DNA from: Flexivirga alba
Lineage (GTDB): Bacteria; Actinomycetota; Actinomycetes; Actinomycetales; Dermatophilaceae
DNA length: 64,000 nucleotides
Assembly: GCF_042661025.1 (NCBI RefSeq)
Contig: NZ_JBHSWH010000001.1
Coordinates: forward strand, 3,782,001 to 3,846,000
Direction: 5' to 3'
The position numbers and the translations under genes were made by a program. Positions 43,068 to 51,704 of this stretch are shown piece by piece (position 1 is the first letter of the stretch; every line of letters starts with the position of its first letter). A model generated the notes under the pieces. That model saw nothing but the letters and a program-made list of their open reading frames with translations, did not search any database and was not told the DNA's origin.

Positions 43068-46000
43068 CGGTGCCGAGCAGCTGACCGGCGATGGCGCCGG
43101 CCGACTGTGCGTCGACCACGCCGAAGAAGCCGAGTGCGAGTGCGGCGGCCACCATCGCCCCGCCGGCCGTATGCCGCAACCACCGCACCGGCACGGCTGC
43201 TGCGACCAGACCGGCCAGAAGTCCCGCCGGACCGGCGGCCAGGAACCCGACCACCACCGCTGCCACGGCCCCCAAAGCTGGTCGAGTATTCCGCGCAAGC
43301 TGGTCGAGTGGCCGGAGGAGCGAAGCGGAGGAGGGCGTATCGAGACCACGTGCCTCAGCCGCTAGGTCTCGATAGGGACTCGTTCCTCGCCCTACCCTTC
43401 GATACGCCGCTCGTGCCTCACGGCTACTCAGGGCGGCGCTCGACCTCGCAGATCTGCGACATACGAACGCCGCCGCGAGGAACGTGAGCAACAGCGCGAG
43501 TGCGACGAGCCCGCCGGCGAACAGCCCGAGCCGTTGCGGGGTCGTCGGCTCGAAGCTCATCGTGATCGTGTCGGCGCCGGTGCCGGTGACCCGGAAGCCC
43601 TGCCGCCAGCCGTCGACCTCGACTGCCTGCAAGCTCGTGCCGGATCCGTCGGTCGCCTGCCAGCCGGCGTTGAAACCTTCGCTGAGCGCGACCACCCCCG
43701 GCGCGCCCGCACTGACCTTGACGACTCGCTGGCCCGAGTCACCGGTCATGGACGTGACCTTGCGGGTGGTGTCCGGTGGGGTCGGGTTCTTGCCGAAGGT
43801 CGCGAGTTCCGGTGTGAGGCCTGGCTTTCCGGTGATGGAGATCGTCTGCGCGGTCCCTCGCGGTTTCGATACGGGCTCGTTCCTCGCCCTACCCTTCGAT
43901 ACGCCCGTCGCAGGCTCCGGGCTACTCAGGGCACCGCTCAACCCGCTTTGAATGCAGGTTTTCGCTTCGACGAGACCGCCCTTCGCCACTCGCCCGGAAC
44001 CCTTCGCCTGCAACGGGATTCGGGTGGTCCGGCCTGCGTCGGTCACCGTCACACTGCCGGCGGCGCCGCAGCGGGTCGACACGACGCCATCGGACGCGCG
44101 CAGCCAGACTGTCGCCGTGGCCGGAGCACTGCCGGTCAGGTGGACCTGCCGGGTGATGGTCGTGCCGTCCTCCGGCAACCGGTGCAGCAGCAACGCCTGT
44201 GAGCTCGGATCGACGGTCTGCGGTATGTCGATGACCGAACCGAGTTTTGTTCCGGTGACACGCATTTCGGTGATTCCGAGCACCGGGTCGACGGCATCGC
44301 TGGGTGCGGTCAAGCGCACCTCGACCGAACCCGCCTTCGTCGCCGGCACCGGCACCGTGACCTCGCTACGACCACGGACGGCCACAGACACCTGCTTGTT
44401 GCCGACCCGCACCCGCACTGTGTCGGGCAACGTCGCGTGCTGTGAGCGGCCGGCCAGCTGCAGGCGGATCTCGCGGACGGTGCGACCGGGCAACTCGCCC
44501 CGCAGCCACGCGGTGCCTTGATGGTCGCCGGTCAGCCAGGCCGTCGACGGATCGTTGTCGAATGCGGCGGCCGGTCCGTCACGGACACTCAGATAGTTCT
44601 TGGCGAAGGGGTCGGCGCCCGAGGACGAGACGCTGACCTGGCTCCAGCCGATCCACTCCCGCGCGGGCTGCCTCGCCGGATCATCAGCGGGCAGAAGGTC
44701 TTTCGCACCGATGTGGGTCGGCGTCCGGTTGTCCCGAGTCAGCACCGGACTGTAGCCGTAGGCCGTCGGCACGCCGTTGTTGTACGACCGCCACGGCATG
44801 CTGTCGGTCACCACGTCGGCGTGCGTTGAGGTCGCACTGTCCAGTTGCATCCACTGCTGCGCGGACAACAGCCCGGTCGTGTAGAGCCCGAACATCGCCT
44901 CCGGTCCCCCGGCGACGGTCAGCGGTGTCGCACCGTAGGTCGTCGCGTCCGAAGTCTTCACGTCCGCGGCGTGGGCGGCTGTCACGTCATACACAGTGAG
45001 CGCGGAGCGCCCCTTGCCGTAGGTGGCAGCGATCCGGAAGCCCGGTGAGCGTGCCAGCGTTCGTTGCACCTGCTGCCACGGTTGCGCCTGCACCGATGCC
45101 GCCAGGTTGCGCCGCAGCACGACCCGCTTGATGCCGAGCCGCGCGAGGCCGGCGGCCAGACTCGGCTGGGTTTCCCCGGAGGCGGCGAGTTCGTCAGCGA
45201 CGTCGAGGATGCGCGTCGATGCGGGTATGCCGAGCGGTGCGGCCGCCCGGGTCACCACCGGCGACTTCGCGAGCGCGGACAGTGGCTCGTCGGTCGTGCT
45301 GCCCCAGGTGTAGGTCGAGGTGCGCGAGTTCGGAAGCAGCATGGTGGATCCGCCGGATTCCGTTGCGGCCCGGTCGATCTCGTGCGCCACCTGCGTCCAC
45401 TGCGCTGGTATGGCGCCATACGCGTCCGAGGCTCCGACGCGCCCCTGCCAGATCGGTGTCGCGGCGACCGCAACAGCGAGCGCGAGAACCGCAGGCACGA
45501 AACGATCACGCGCCCGCCGGGAGACGCTCACGCGCTGCAGCACGGCGGTGAAGCCGATCACCAACGGCAACCGCAGCACCGGGTCGGCCTTGTGAATATT
45601 GCGCAGCGGCGCGAGCGAACCGTCGAGCAGTCCACGCACCGACTGCGAGAGAGGGCTGCCGACCGTGCCGCCGTGACCGACCACCATGAAGAGCGTCGCG
45701 CCGACCGCGCAGAGCAGGGTCCAGCGCGCCAGATGTCCTCGTTGCCGCAGCAGCCCCCAGCAACCGACGGCAGCCACCGCACCGGTCGCCAGGATCGCGG
45801 TGACGGACTGGGCGAGCACCCAACCGCCTTGCCAGACAGGGTGACTCGCGCTGTCGAGGATGTAGGCGATCCAGTCGTCGGCGCCGCGCAGCACGTTGGG
45901 CACCGACGTCACGGCCGTCGTGATCGACGACGTCTCGATGTAGTCCAGGAACGGGTATGCGTAGCGCCCCAGCACCAGCAGGGGCAGCAGCCACCACAGC

Positions 46001-46695
46001 GCGCCGAGCACCACTGCGACCAGCCACGACACCAGCCGGCGACGTCCCACCGGATGGGTGATGAGGAACGCGAAAGGCAGTGCCAGCACGACTCCGGAAG
46101 CGGTGGCATTGACCCCACCGAGCGCAGCAGTCAGCACACCCGCGAGCGCGAGGCATCGGACCAGCTCGGCACGGGAGAGCTCGCGCCGGACCAGTGGCAG
46201 CACCGCGATCACCAACCAGGGTGCCAGCGCCATCGGCCAGGCCTCGATCGAGATCACCGGCAGAACTGTCAGCATGCGGGGTGCGAGCGCGTATGCCGCA
46301 CCACCGACCAGTGCCGGCACCGCGCCGGCCACCCCGAGCCGGCGCAGCAACTGCTGGGTGCCGAGGAACGACACCACCAGCAGCAGGGTCCACCAGACCC
46401 GCTGCGTCGCCCAGGCGGGCAAGGCCAGCGAGCGGCATACGCCGAAGACCGGACCCATCGGGAAGAGGTAGCCGTAGGCCTGGTTCTGCAGTTCGCCGAG
46501 ACCGGCGTGGTTGTTCCAGGCGTCCAGCGAGCGACCCAGGTAGCGCCACGGCGTCAGCGTGAGGTCGATCTTGGTGTCCGGCTCGGTGCGTCCGGGCGAC
46601 ACCAGCCACGGCACCATCGCCAGGACCACCAGCAGCAACCCGAGCTGCAGCCGCTCGAGTGCACCGCGACCGAGCAGCGGCTGTTGTTCGGTCAT
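42961..46695 (-). CDS. AftD-like alpha-(1->3)-arabinofuranosyltransferase family GT-C protein, copy 1
   Basis: Giant membrane glycosyltransferase of 1244 residues. The amino half is GT-C, with about eleven helices: DTKIDLTLTPWRYLGRSLDA and LGELQNQAYGYLFPMGPVFG are diagnostic of the DUF3367/AftD family. The second half is extracellular with F5/8-type-C-like carbohydrate-binding modules (around LSVRDGPAAAFDNDPSTAWL), ending in further helices. AftD uses a lipid-linked sugar donor to branch arabinan in mycobacteria; in other actinobacteria the glycan is unknown. Two interspersed repeats are incorporated in frame (43276-43445 and 43863-43943). Start overlaps the preceding methyltransferase stop (ATGA). 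Confidence 0.86.
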   Translation of the reverse strand: MTEQQPLLGRGALERLQLGLLLVVLAMVPWLVSPGRTEPDTKIDLTLTPWRYLGRSLDAWNNHAGLGELQNQAYGYLFPMGPVFGVCRSLALPAWATQRVWWTLLLVVSFLGTQQLLRRLGVAGAVPALVGGAAYALAPRMLTVLPVISIEAWPMALAPWLVIAVLPLVRRELSRAELVRCLALAGVLTAALGGVNATASGVVLALPFAFLITHPVGRRRLVSWLVAVVLGALWWLLPLLVLGRYAYPFLDYIETSSITTAVTSVPNVLRGADDWIAYILDSASHPVWQGGWVLAQSVTAILATGAVAAVGCWGLLRQRGHLARWTLLCAVGATLFMVVGHGGTVGSPLSQSVRGLLDGSLAPLRNIHKADPVLRLPLVIGFTAVLQRVSVSRRARDRFVPAVLALAVAVAATPIWQGRVGASDAYGAIPAQWTQVAHEIDRAATESGGSTMLLPNSRTSTYTWGSTTDEPLSALAKSPVVTRAAAPLGIPASTRILDVADELAASGETQPSLAAGLARLGIKRVVLRRNLAASVQAQPWQQVQRTLARSPGFRIAATYGKGRSALTVYDVTAAHAADVKTSDATTYGATPLTVAGGPEAMFGLYTTGLLSAQQWMQLDSATSTHADVVTDSMPWRSYNNGVPTAYGYSPVLTRDNRTPTHIGAKDLLPADDPARQPAREWIGWSQVSVSSSGADPFAKNYLSVRDGPAAAFDNDPSTAWLTGDHQGTAWLRGELPGRTVREIRLQLAGRSQHATLPDTVRVRVGNKQVSVAVRGRSEVTVPVPATKAGSVEVRLTAPSDAVDPVLGITEMRVTGTKLGSVIDIPQTVDPSSQALLLHRLPEDGTTITRQVHLTGSAPATATVWLRASDGVVSTRCGAAGSVTVTDAGRTTRIPLQAKGSGRVAKGGLVEAKTCIQSGLSGALSSPEPATGVSKGRARNEPVSKPRGTAQTISITGKPGLTPELATFGKNPTPPDTTRKVTSMTGDSGQRVVKVSAGAPGVVALSEGFNAGWQATDGSGTSLQAVEVDGWRQGFRVTGTGADTITMSFEPTTPQRLGLFAGGLVALALLLTFLAAAFVCRRSARSSAALSSREARAAYRRVGRGTSPYRDLAAEARGLDTPSSASLLRPLDQLARNTRPALGAVAAVVVGFLAAGPAGLLAGLVAAAVPVRWLRHTAGGAMVAAALALGFFGVVDAQSAGAIAGQLLGTVTLSALARAGCVFGRAPTAAPDAPPATPTRSQSAR
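43276..43445. repeat. Palindromic interspersed repeat inside the AftD-like gene, copy A
   Basis: Left part ...GGAGGGCGTATCGAGACC and right part GGTCTCGATAGGGACTCGTT... form an inverted repeat (TATCGAGACC/GGTCTCGATA) around a 17-base centre. Its right half matches copy B for about 80 bases. The type ('gtctcgatacg...ctcgttcctcgccct...') resembles small dispersed repeats common in Micrococcales genomes. It adds roughly 56 in-frame residues to the protein. Confidence 0.8.
43863..43943. repeat. Interspersed repeat inside the AftD-like gene, copy B
   Basis: GGTTTCGATACGGGCTCGTT, CCTCGCCCTACCCTTCGATA and GGGCTACTCAGGGC match the right half of copy A. It is translated in frame as a segment around SSPEPATGVSKGRARNEPVS in the extracellular part, between two carbohydrate-binding regions. 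Confidence 0.78.
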
Positions 46696-47399
46696 CGGCG
46701 ACGCAGGATCAGCAACAAGTTCCAGGTGACGATCTCGCGCACACCCGGCACCCGCAGCACGACACGGGCCGCGTCGGGCAGGTAGCGCGGCCGGGCCGCG
46801 AGCACCTCCACCTCAGGATGACCCTCGGCCCACCGCAGGCCCTGCGTCACGCTGACCCGGAAGAGGGTTCGGTCCACGGTGTTCTTCGGCGCGTGTCCGT
46901 GCTTGCGGGTGTAGCGACGCACCGCGCGCTCACCGCCGAGCCAGTGCCACGGCGACGTCTCGTGCCCGCCCCACGGGGACAACCAGTTCGTGTAGGAGAG
47001 GTAGACCAGCCCGCCCGGCCGGACGACGCGCACCATTTCGTCGGCCGCCTTCTCCGGGTCACGCACGTGCTCCCACAGGTTGCTGCTGAAGACCACGTCG
47101 ACGCTCGCGTCGGCGAACGGCAGCTCTTCAGCGGATGCCACGACTCCGCCGTCCCGCACCGACGACACCGTCGCGTCATGGTCGATCGGAACGTATGTCG
47201 CCCCCGCCGCGCGGAACTCGTGCGCGAACTCGGCAGGCCCGGCACCGACATCGAGGACGCGAGCGCCATTCAGATCGGTGATCTCGGCGAGCATCTCGCA
47301 CGAGTCCCGGGCGAGCGTGCCGTAGAAGACCTCGGGTTCGGTCTGCTCCACCAGGAACGCGCGGAACAAGCGCGTGGACCTGCCGATGCCGCGGTCCAT
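46692..47399 (-). CDS. Class I SAM-dependent methyltransferase
   Basis: Methyltransferase of 235 residues. ARVLDVGAGPAEFAHEFRAA is motif I, LPFADASVDVVFSSNLWEHV the acidic loop, and VVRPGGLVYLSYTNWLSPWG motif III. WHWLGGERAVRRYTRKHGHA is typical of methyltransferases in actinobacterial glycan clusters. The ATG at 47399 overlaps the upstream methyltransferase stop by one base. Likely acts on a sugar of the locus. Confidence 0.86.
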   Translation of the reverse strand: MDRGIGRSTRLFRAFLVEQTEPEVFYGTLARDSCEMLAEITDLNGARVLDVGAGPAEFAHEFRAAGATYVPIDHDATVSSVRDGGVVASAEELPFADASVDVVFSSNLWEHVRDPEKAADEMVRVVRPGGLVYLSYTNWLSPWGGHETSPWHWLGGERAVRRYTRKHGHAPKNTVDRTLFRVSVTQGLRWAEGHPEVEVLAARPRYLPDAARVVLRVPGVREIVTWNLLLILRRR

Positions 47400-48262
47400 C
47401 AGCGCGCCTTCCGTGCGGTCAGGTGCAGGGTCGGTCGAAGTGTCGGTCGCACAGCGCGGGCCGCGAGCACCAACGGAGCCGTCACGAGGCCGGTCGCCAG
47501 AACCGACCGCTGCGCGAGCACGCCGTGCGGTCGCGGACGCGGACGAGCCAGCCGGGTCAGGCTGGCGACGTCGGTGACCAGGCTGTCCAGGGCAGGTCGA
47601 GTCACGCGCACATCGGTCAACCCTACGGAGATCGCTGCCCGGCGCAGGCTTTCGGCGCTGAAGAACCGCACGTGCGTGGGGTCCTCCAGCATCCACCAGG
47701 CCCGGCCATAGGCGCGCAGGCCATCGCTGTCACCGGCCGGAGTCAAGAACTGCATTTCACCTCCGGGCACGAGAAGGTCCGCCGCGTGTTGCAGGGTCTG
47801 CATCGGGTCGAGCACGTGCTCGAGCACGTGTATGCCGTAGACCAGCTCCACCTGGTCACCGGTGGCGGCCAACTCCTCGATCGTGGCGGTGTGCAGCTGA
47901 CCGCGTTGGCGGACCAGCGGATCGACCGCCACTTCGAGCTGGTCCGGATCGGTGCCGGCGACCGTCGCCCCTGCATCCAGAAAGCGCCGCAACAGTGCGC
48001 CCGAGCCGTAGCCGACCTCGAAGACGGATCGGGGCGTCCCATCGCGGGTCAGCAAGCGGTGGGTGAGAGCGAGTCGCCAGGCGTCCAGGGTCGGCTCCCC
48101 GCCATACGCATGATCACGGTGATCGGCCGGTGCATCGGTGAGATCTCGGGTCAGATGCCCGCAGTCAATGCAACGCGAGAGGGCGTCACCACCCCGCAGC
48201 AGCAGTCTCTCGGTGGAGTTTCCGCAGATTTCACAGATTCCACTGCCCACCTCGCCGGACAC
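47399..48262 (-). CDS. Class I SAM-dependent methyltransferase with N-terminal zinc-binding motif
   Basis: A 287-residue protein. An amino-terminal CEICGN...CIDCGH zinc knuckle precedes a methyltransferase domain (SVFEVGYGSGALLRRFLDAG; VYGIHVLEHVLDPMQTLQHA; VPGGEMQFLTPAGDSDGL). This two-part layout is common in sugar C- or O-methyltransferases. The GTG at 48262 is chosen because GGAGG lies six bases upstream; an ATG at 48292 is in frame but poorly placed. First gene of the leftward operon ending in the AftD-like gene, divergent from the GT4 gene. Confidence 0.85.
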   Translation of the reverse strand: MSGEVGSGICEICGNSTERLLLRGGDALSRCIDCGHLTRDLTDAPADHRDHAYGGEPTLDAWRLALTHRLLTRDGTPRSVFEVGYGSGALLRRFLDAGATVAGTDPDQLEVAVDPLVRQRGQLHTATIEELAATGDQVELVYGIHVLEHVLDPMQTLQHAADLLVPGGEMQFLTPAGDSDGLRAYGRAWWMLEDPTHVRFFSAESLRRAAISVGLTDVRVTRPALDSLVTDVASLTRLARPRPRPHGVLAQRSVLATGLVTAPLVLAARAVRPTLRPTLHLTARKAR

Positions 48263-48356
48263 ACCAAACCTCCAGTTACCAACGGGTAGCATTCCGCGTT
48301 ACTCTACCGGTGCCGGTCTGAATGTGTCCGGCGCCACATACAGACTTGGAGACCAC

Positions 48357-49637
48357 GTGCGCTCTCGTCCCGACGAGACAGGCCCGCCCATGCGGGTGCT
48401 CTACCTCTCGTGGCGCGATCGGGACAACCCGGAGGCGGGTGGCGCGGAAACCTTCACCGAGCGCACCGCCGAGGTGCTGACCGAGCTCGGCCACCGGGTC
48501 ACCATCTTCACCAGCCGCTTCCCCGGCGCCGAACCCACCACCCGGCACGGCGACGTCGGCGTTGTCCGGCAGGGCGGCCGCTTCACCTGTTACGTCGCGG
48601 GCCTGCTGTATGCCGCCCGCCACCGCAGCGACTTCGACATCGTCATGGACGTCCAGAACGGCGTCCCGTTCTGGGCACCGCTGCTGGCGCGCCGGCCGGT
48701 CGTGAACATCACGCACCACGTACACCGCGATCAGTGGCACGTCATCTTCGGTCCGAAGCTGGCGCGGTTCGGCTGGTTCCTGGAGTCGAAGGTCGCCCCG
48801 CGCGTCTACCGCAGCAGCCGTTACGTCACCGTCTCGCAGGCCAGCCGCGACGACTTGGTGGAGCTGGGCATCGACCGCGAACGCATCGATGTCGTCTACT
48901 CCGGCAACGACCGCCCTGCCCAGCTGGAGCACGGGACGATGCACCCGCACAGCAGCACTCCGGTGCTGACCGTGCTCGGCCGCCTCGTCCCGCACAAGCA
49001 GGTCGAAACCGCGATCGACATACTCGCCGACCTGCAGGCAGCGCACCCGAAGCTTCGACTGGACATCATCGGTGCCGGCTACTGGCACGAGGAGCTGGTG
49101 CGCCACGCGACCAAGCGCGGCGTCCTCGACCGGGTCGACTTCCACGGTTTCGTCGACGATGCCACCAAGCACCGGTTGCTGGGTCGGTCCTGGTTGATGC
49201 TGATGCCGTCACACAAGGAGGGCTGGGGCCTGACGATCGTCGAAGCCGGGCTGCACGAGACACCGGCCCTGGCCTTCGCCCATGCAGGCGGTCCGACCGA
49301 GTCGATCCTGCACGGCGAGACCGGGCTGCTGGCCCATACTCCGGAAGAGATGCGCGAGCAGGTCGCGGTCCTGTTGCAGGACGACGAGTTGCGCACCGCC
49401 TTCGGCCGGGCCGCTCGGCAGCACGCGCTGAGCTTCGACTGGGGCAGCAGCGGCAAGGCTCTGGAGCTGACGCTCAAGTCGGTGCTGGGTCGTGCACCGC
49501 GCCCCGAGCAGCCCGTCGCACGCGCGCCCCGGCTGCGGTCGGTGCACGAGATCCTCGCCGCCCGGCGCCATACAGAGGTTGATGGAGCAGTTGCGGTCGA
49601 AGAGACCGACGAGGCACCCGTCGCCGCCAACTTCTGA
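48357..49637 (+). CDS. Group 4 glycosyltransferase
   Basis: Retaining GT-B glycosyltransferase of 426 residues. RDNPEAGGAETFTERTAEVL is the amino-terminal acceptor loop, and PVLTVLGRLVPHKQVETAID with LMPSHKEGWGLTIVEAGLHE holds the E-x7-E donor motif of GT4 enzymes. The C-terminal 60 residues are an unstructured Pro/Ala/Arg tail. GTG at 48357 follows GGAG by five bases; an ATG at 48390 is the alternative. Sugar specificity unknown; cytoplasmic face of the membrane. Confidence 0.9.
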   Translation: MRSRPDETGPPMRVLYLSWRDRDNPEAGGAETFTERTAEVLTELGHRVTIFTSRFPGAEPTTRHGDVGVVRQGGRFTCYVAGLLYAARHRSDFDIVMDVQNGVPFWAPLLARRPVVNITHHVHRDQWHVIFGPKLARFGWFLESKVAPRVYRSSRYVTVSQASRDDLVELGIDRERIDVVYSGNDRPAQLEHGTMHPHSSTPVLTVLGRLVPHKQVETAIDILADLQAAHPKLRLDIIGAGYWHEELVRHATKRGVLDRVDFHGFVDDATKHRLLGRSWLMLMPSHKEGWGLTIVEAGLHETPALAFAHAGGPTESILHGETGLLAHTPEEMREQVAVLLQDDELRTAFGRAARQHALSFDWGSSGKALELTLKSVLGRAPRPEQPVARAPRLRSVHEILAARRHTEVDGAVAVEETDEAPVAANF

Positions 49638-49676
49638 CCGACTGTTTCTTCGCGAGTGACGGCTTCTGGGCGCACG

Positions 49677-49721
49677 CGAACGGGGCGGTCATCCTCAGTT
49701 TGAGGATGACCGCCCCGTTCG
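49677..49721. terminator. Strong bidirectional terminator
   Basis: A perfect 21-base stem (49677-49697 with 49701-49721) and a GTT loop lies between the convergent GT4 and DUF2613 genes. It is the strongest hairpin in the window. Confidence 0.9.
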
Positions 49722-49751
49722 GCGTATGTGGTCAGCTGTTGGCTGACGGAC

Positions 49752-49904
49752 CTACTGGTTGTAGCTGATCGTCGAGGAGAACTTCTGCGGCTGGGTCACG
49801 GAGCCCTGCTGCGCGATCAGGCCGAAGATCGCCACGGTTGCGAGAACGGCACCGGCGACGACTCCACCCACGTTGTAGAGCAGCTTCTTGTTCGTGTCGG
49901 TCAT
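49752..49904 (-). CDS. DUF2613-like small membrane protein
   Basis: A 50-residue single-helix protein starting MTDTNKKLLYNVGGVVAGAV with a short extracellular tail. AGAGGAAGC precedes the ATG at 49904. It matches the size and pattern of DUF2613, small actinobacterial proteins encoded next to aftD in mycobacteria (Rv0236A-like). Here it ends an operon containing three membrane and cytoplasmic glycosyltransferases and a second AftD-like gene, so a helper role for GT-C enzymes is a reasonable inference. Confidence 0.72.
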   Translation of the reverse strand: MTDTNKKLLYNVGGVVAGAVLATVAIFGLIAQQGSVTQPQKFSSTISYNQ

Positions 49905-49949
49905 GCTTCCTCTCGATTGAACGCGGTCGCCGCCTATGTTACCCATCAG

Positions 49950-51704
49950 TCAGCGTCCGTGTGCAATGCCGCGCTTCCTATCGAGGACGAAATTTCCGGC
50001 GACGACGATCACCGCGAGCCCGGCGAGCACCCAGCCGGTGTATCGGCCGGCTCCACTGTCGGTAGGTGCACGCACACCGGTCGCTCCCAGGTCATAGAGC
50101 CGCAGGTCACCCGCTGAGGCGATCGGCGACCGGCCGGTGACCTCGTGTATGTCGCCCGCGGCCGGCTGGTCGGTCTGCATCAGGACATAGCGCACTCCCC
50201 CGTCTCGCAGGGCGGACACGATGCCGACGCCGGACTGCACCGCGGCGGTTACGCGGTGAGCATCGGGACTCTCCCCCGGCACCACCGTGCCACCGACCAG
50301 CGGCAGGTCGTCGTTGACCAGGACGTCGCGATCGAGCAGCCGTTGCCACGGGTCGAGCACGACGACGTTGTGGTCGAAGGAGTACTGCCGGTAGAGCGCC
50401 CACGGAAACACCGCGACGCCTCCGGCCGGCAGCGCGTCGATGCGTTGCGCCATACGCGTGTATGACGAGGGGTAGTCGACTGACCGCCACTGACCGCCGG
50501 CACCCCAGGCCAACCCGGTCAGGGTCACCACTGGCCAGCAGGCGACGACGGCAGCGATCGACAGCGCGGCCGTTCGCTGCGCACCGGCGGCTGCGCCCGC
50601 ACTGCGCACCCGCTCCACCAGACGACCCGCGAGCACCGCGACCAGCAACACCCAGAGGCCGACGAACTTCTGCGCGTCCCGGAGCAGTCCGCCGCCGGGC
50701 AGGTCCGTGACGACGGCGGTCATCAGCTGCGAGCCTCCGGGCACGGCGCTGGCCGCCGCGAGGACGAGTCCCACGACACCTGCGAGGGTCAGCCCGGACA
50801 GCACAGGGCCGGCGCGCCATACCCGATCACGCAGCGCGAGCGCCACACTCACCACGACGACCAGCAGTGCCAACCCGGAGACGACAAGCGACTGCCGCTC
50901 GGAGAACCAGACCCCCTGATTCCAGATCCCGCCGCCGGTCAGCAGCGACCCGAGCACGCCCCATGGGGTGTCGGCCCTGGTCATGAACGCCTCGACGCCG
51001 ACCCGGGACGTTGACTGTGACGGCGCCAGAAAGAGGTAGGCGTACCACCAGGTCGCATTGGCGAGCACGAAAATGACCAGCACCCAACCGAATTCGCCGA
51101 CCCGGCGACGCGCTGACGCCTGACTGCCGGCCGGCATCGCAAGCACCGCGAGGACCGCGATCAGACCGAGTACAGCGCCCGTGGAGCCGGTCGCGGCACT
51201 GAGCAGCAACCAGAGTCCGAGTCGAGTGCGGCCACATGGCGCGCCCTCGCGCACCGCCGCAGCGGCGGCTACCAGTAACGGCACGCAGGCATAACCGAGC
51301 AGATATCCCCAGTGCCCGATCGCCAGCCGCTCGGCGACATACGGGTTCCAGGCGGCCACCAGTGCGGCGGCCGCGGCACCCAGTCGGCTGCGCATGAGCG
51401 CTCCGACGCCGGCGCCGACCAGCACGAAAAACGCTAGCAATAGAGCCTTTTCGACCACCCAACCGGGAACGATATGGGACAGCAACGCAACGACGAAGTC
51501 GTTGGGCACGGCGCGCGGCACCGAGCCATCGACACCGAGCGTCCGATCGCTGAGCGCCAGCCGCGGCACGAAAACCAAGTCGTAGTGCAGCAGGTAGCCA
51601 GGTGCCAACGACGGCCCGAGCGCGATCAGCCCGCAGACCAGACCGACCATCGCACCGACACCGCGGCGCCCGATCCGACCGGCCTGACCGAACCCCTCCA
51701 CCAT
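49950..51704 (-). CDS. GT-C-like multi-pass membrane glycosyltransferase
   Basis: A 584-residue membrane protein with about twelve helices and a C-terminal extracellular domain, then a final helix (YTGWVLAGLAVIVVAGNFVL). LLHYDLVFVPRLALSDRTLG near the start is the acidic loop expected in GT-C enzymes, and AAWNPYVAERLAIGHWGYLL resembles the 'NPY' region of AftD relatives. I recognise it only as an actinobacterial GT-C-type protein. Its start shares a base with the GT4 stop (TGATG). Confidence 0.75.
   Translation of the reverse strand: MVEGFGQAGRIGRRGVGAMVGLVCGLIALGPSLAPGYLLHYDLVFVPRLALSDRTLGVDGSVPRAVPNDFVVALLSHIVPGWVVEKALLLAFFVLVGAGVGALMRSRLGAAAAALVAAWNPYVAERLAIGHWGYLLGYACVPLLVAAAAAVREGAPCGRTRLGLWLLLSAATGSTGAVLGLIAVLAVLAMPAGSQASARRRVGEFGWVLVIFVLANATWWYAYLFLAPSQSTSRVGVEAFMTRADTPWGVLGSLLTGGGIWNQGVWFSERQSLVVSGLALLVVVVSVALALRDRVWRAGPVLSGLTLAGVVGLVLAAASAVPGGSQLMTAVVTDLPGGGLLRDAQKFVGLWVLLVAVLAGRLVERVRSAGAAAGAQRTAALSIAAVVACWPVVTLTGLAWGAGGQWRSVDYPSSYTRMAQRIDALPAGGVAVFPWALYRQYSFDHNVVVLDPWQRLLDRDVLVNDDLPLVGGTVVPGESPDAHRVTAAVQSGVGIVSALRDGGVRYVLMQTDQPAAGDIHEVTGRSPIASAGDLRLYDLGATGVRAPTDSGAGRYTGWVLAGLAVIVVAGNFVLDRKRGIAHGR

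Noticed and set aside
45064..46785. Open frame of 573 codons on the plus strand
   Set aside because: Antisense to the AftD-like gene; translation is Arg/His/Gln-rich and featureless.
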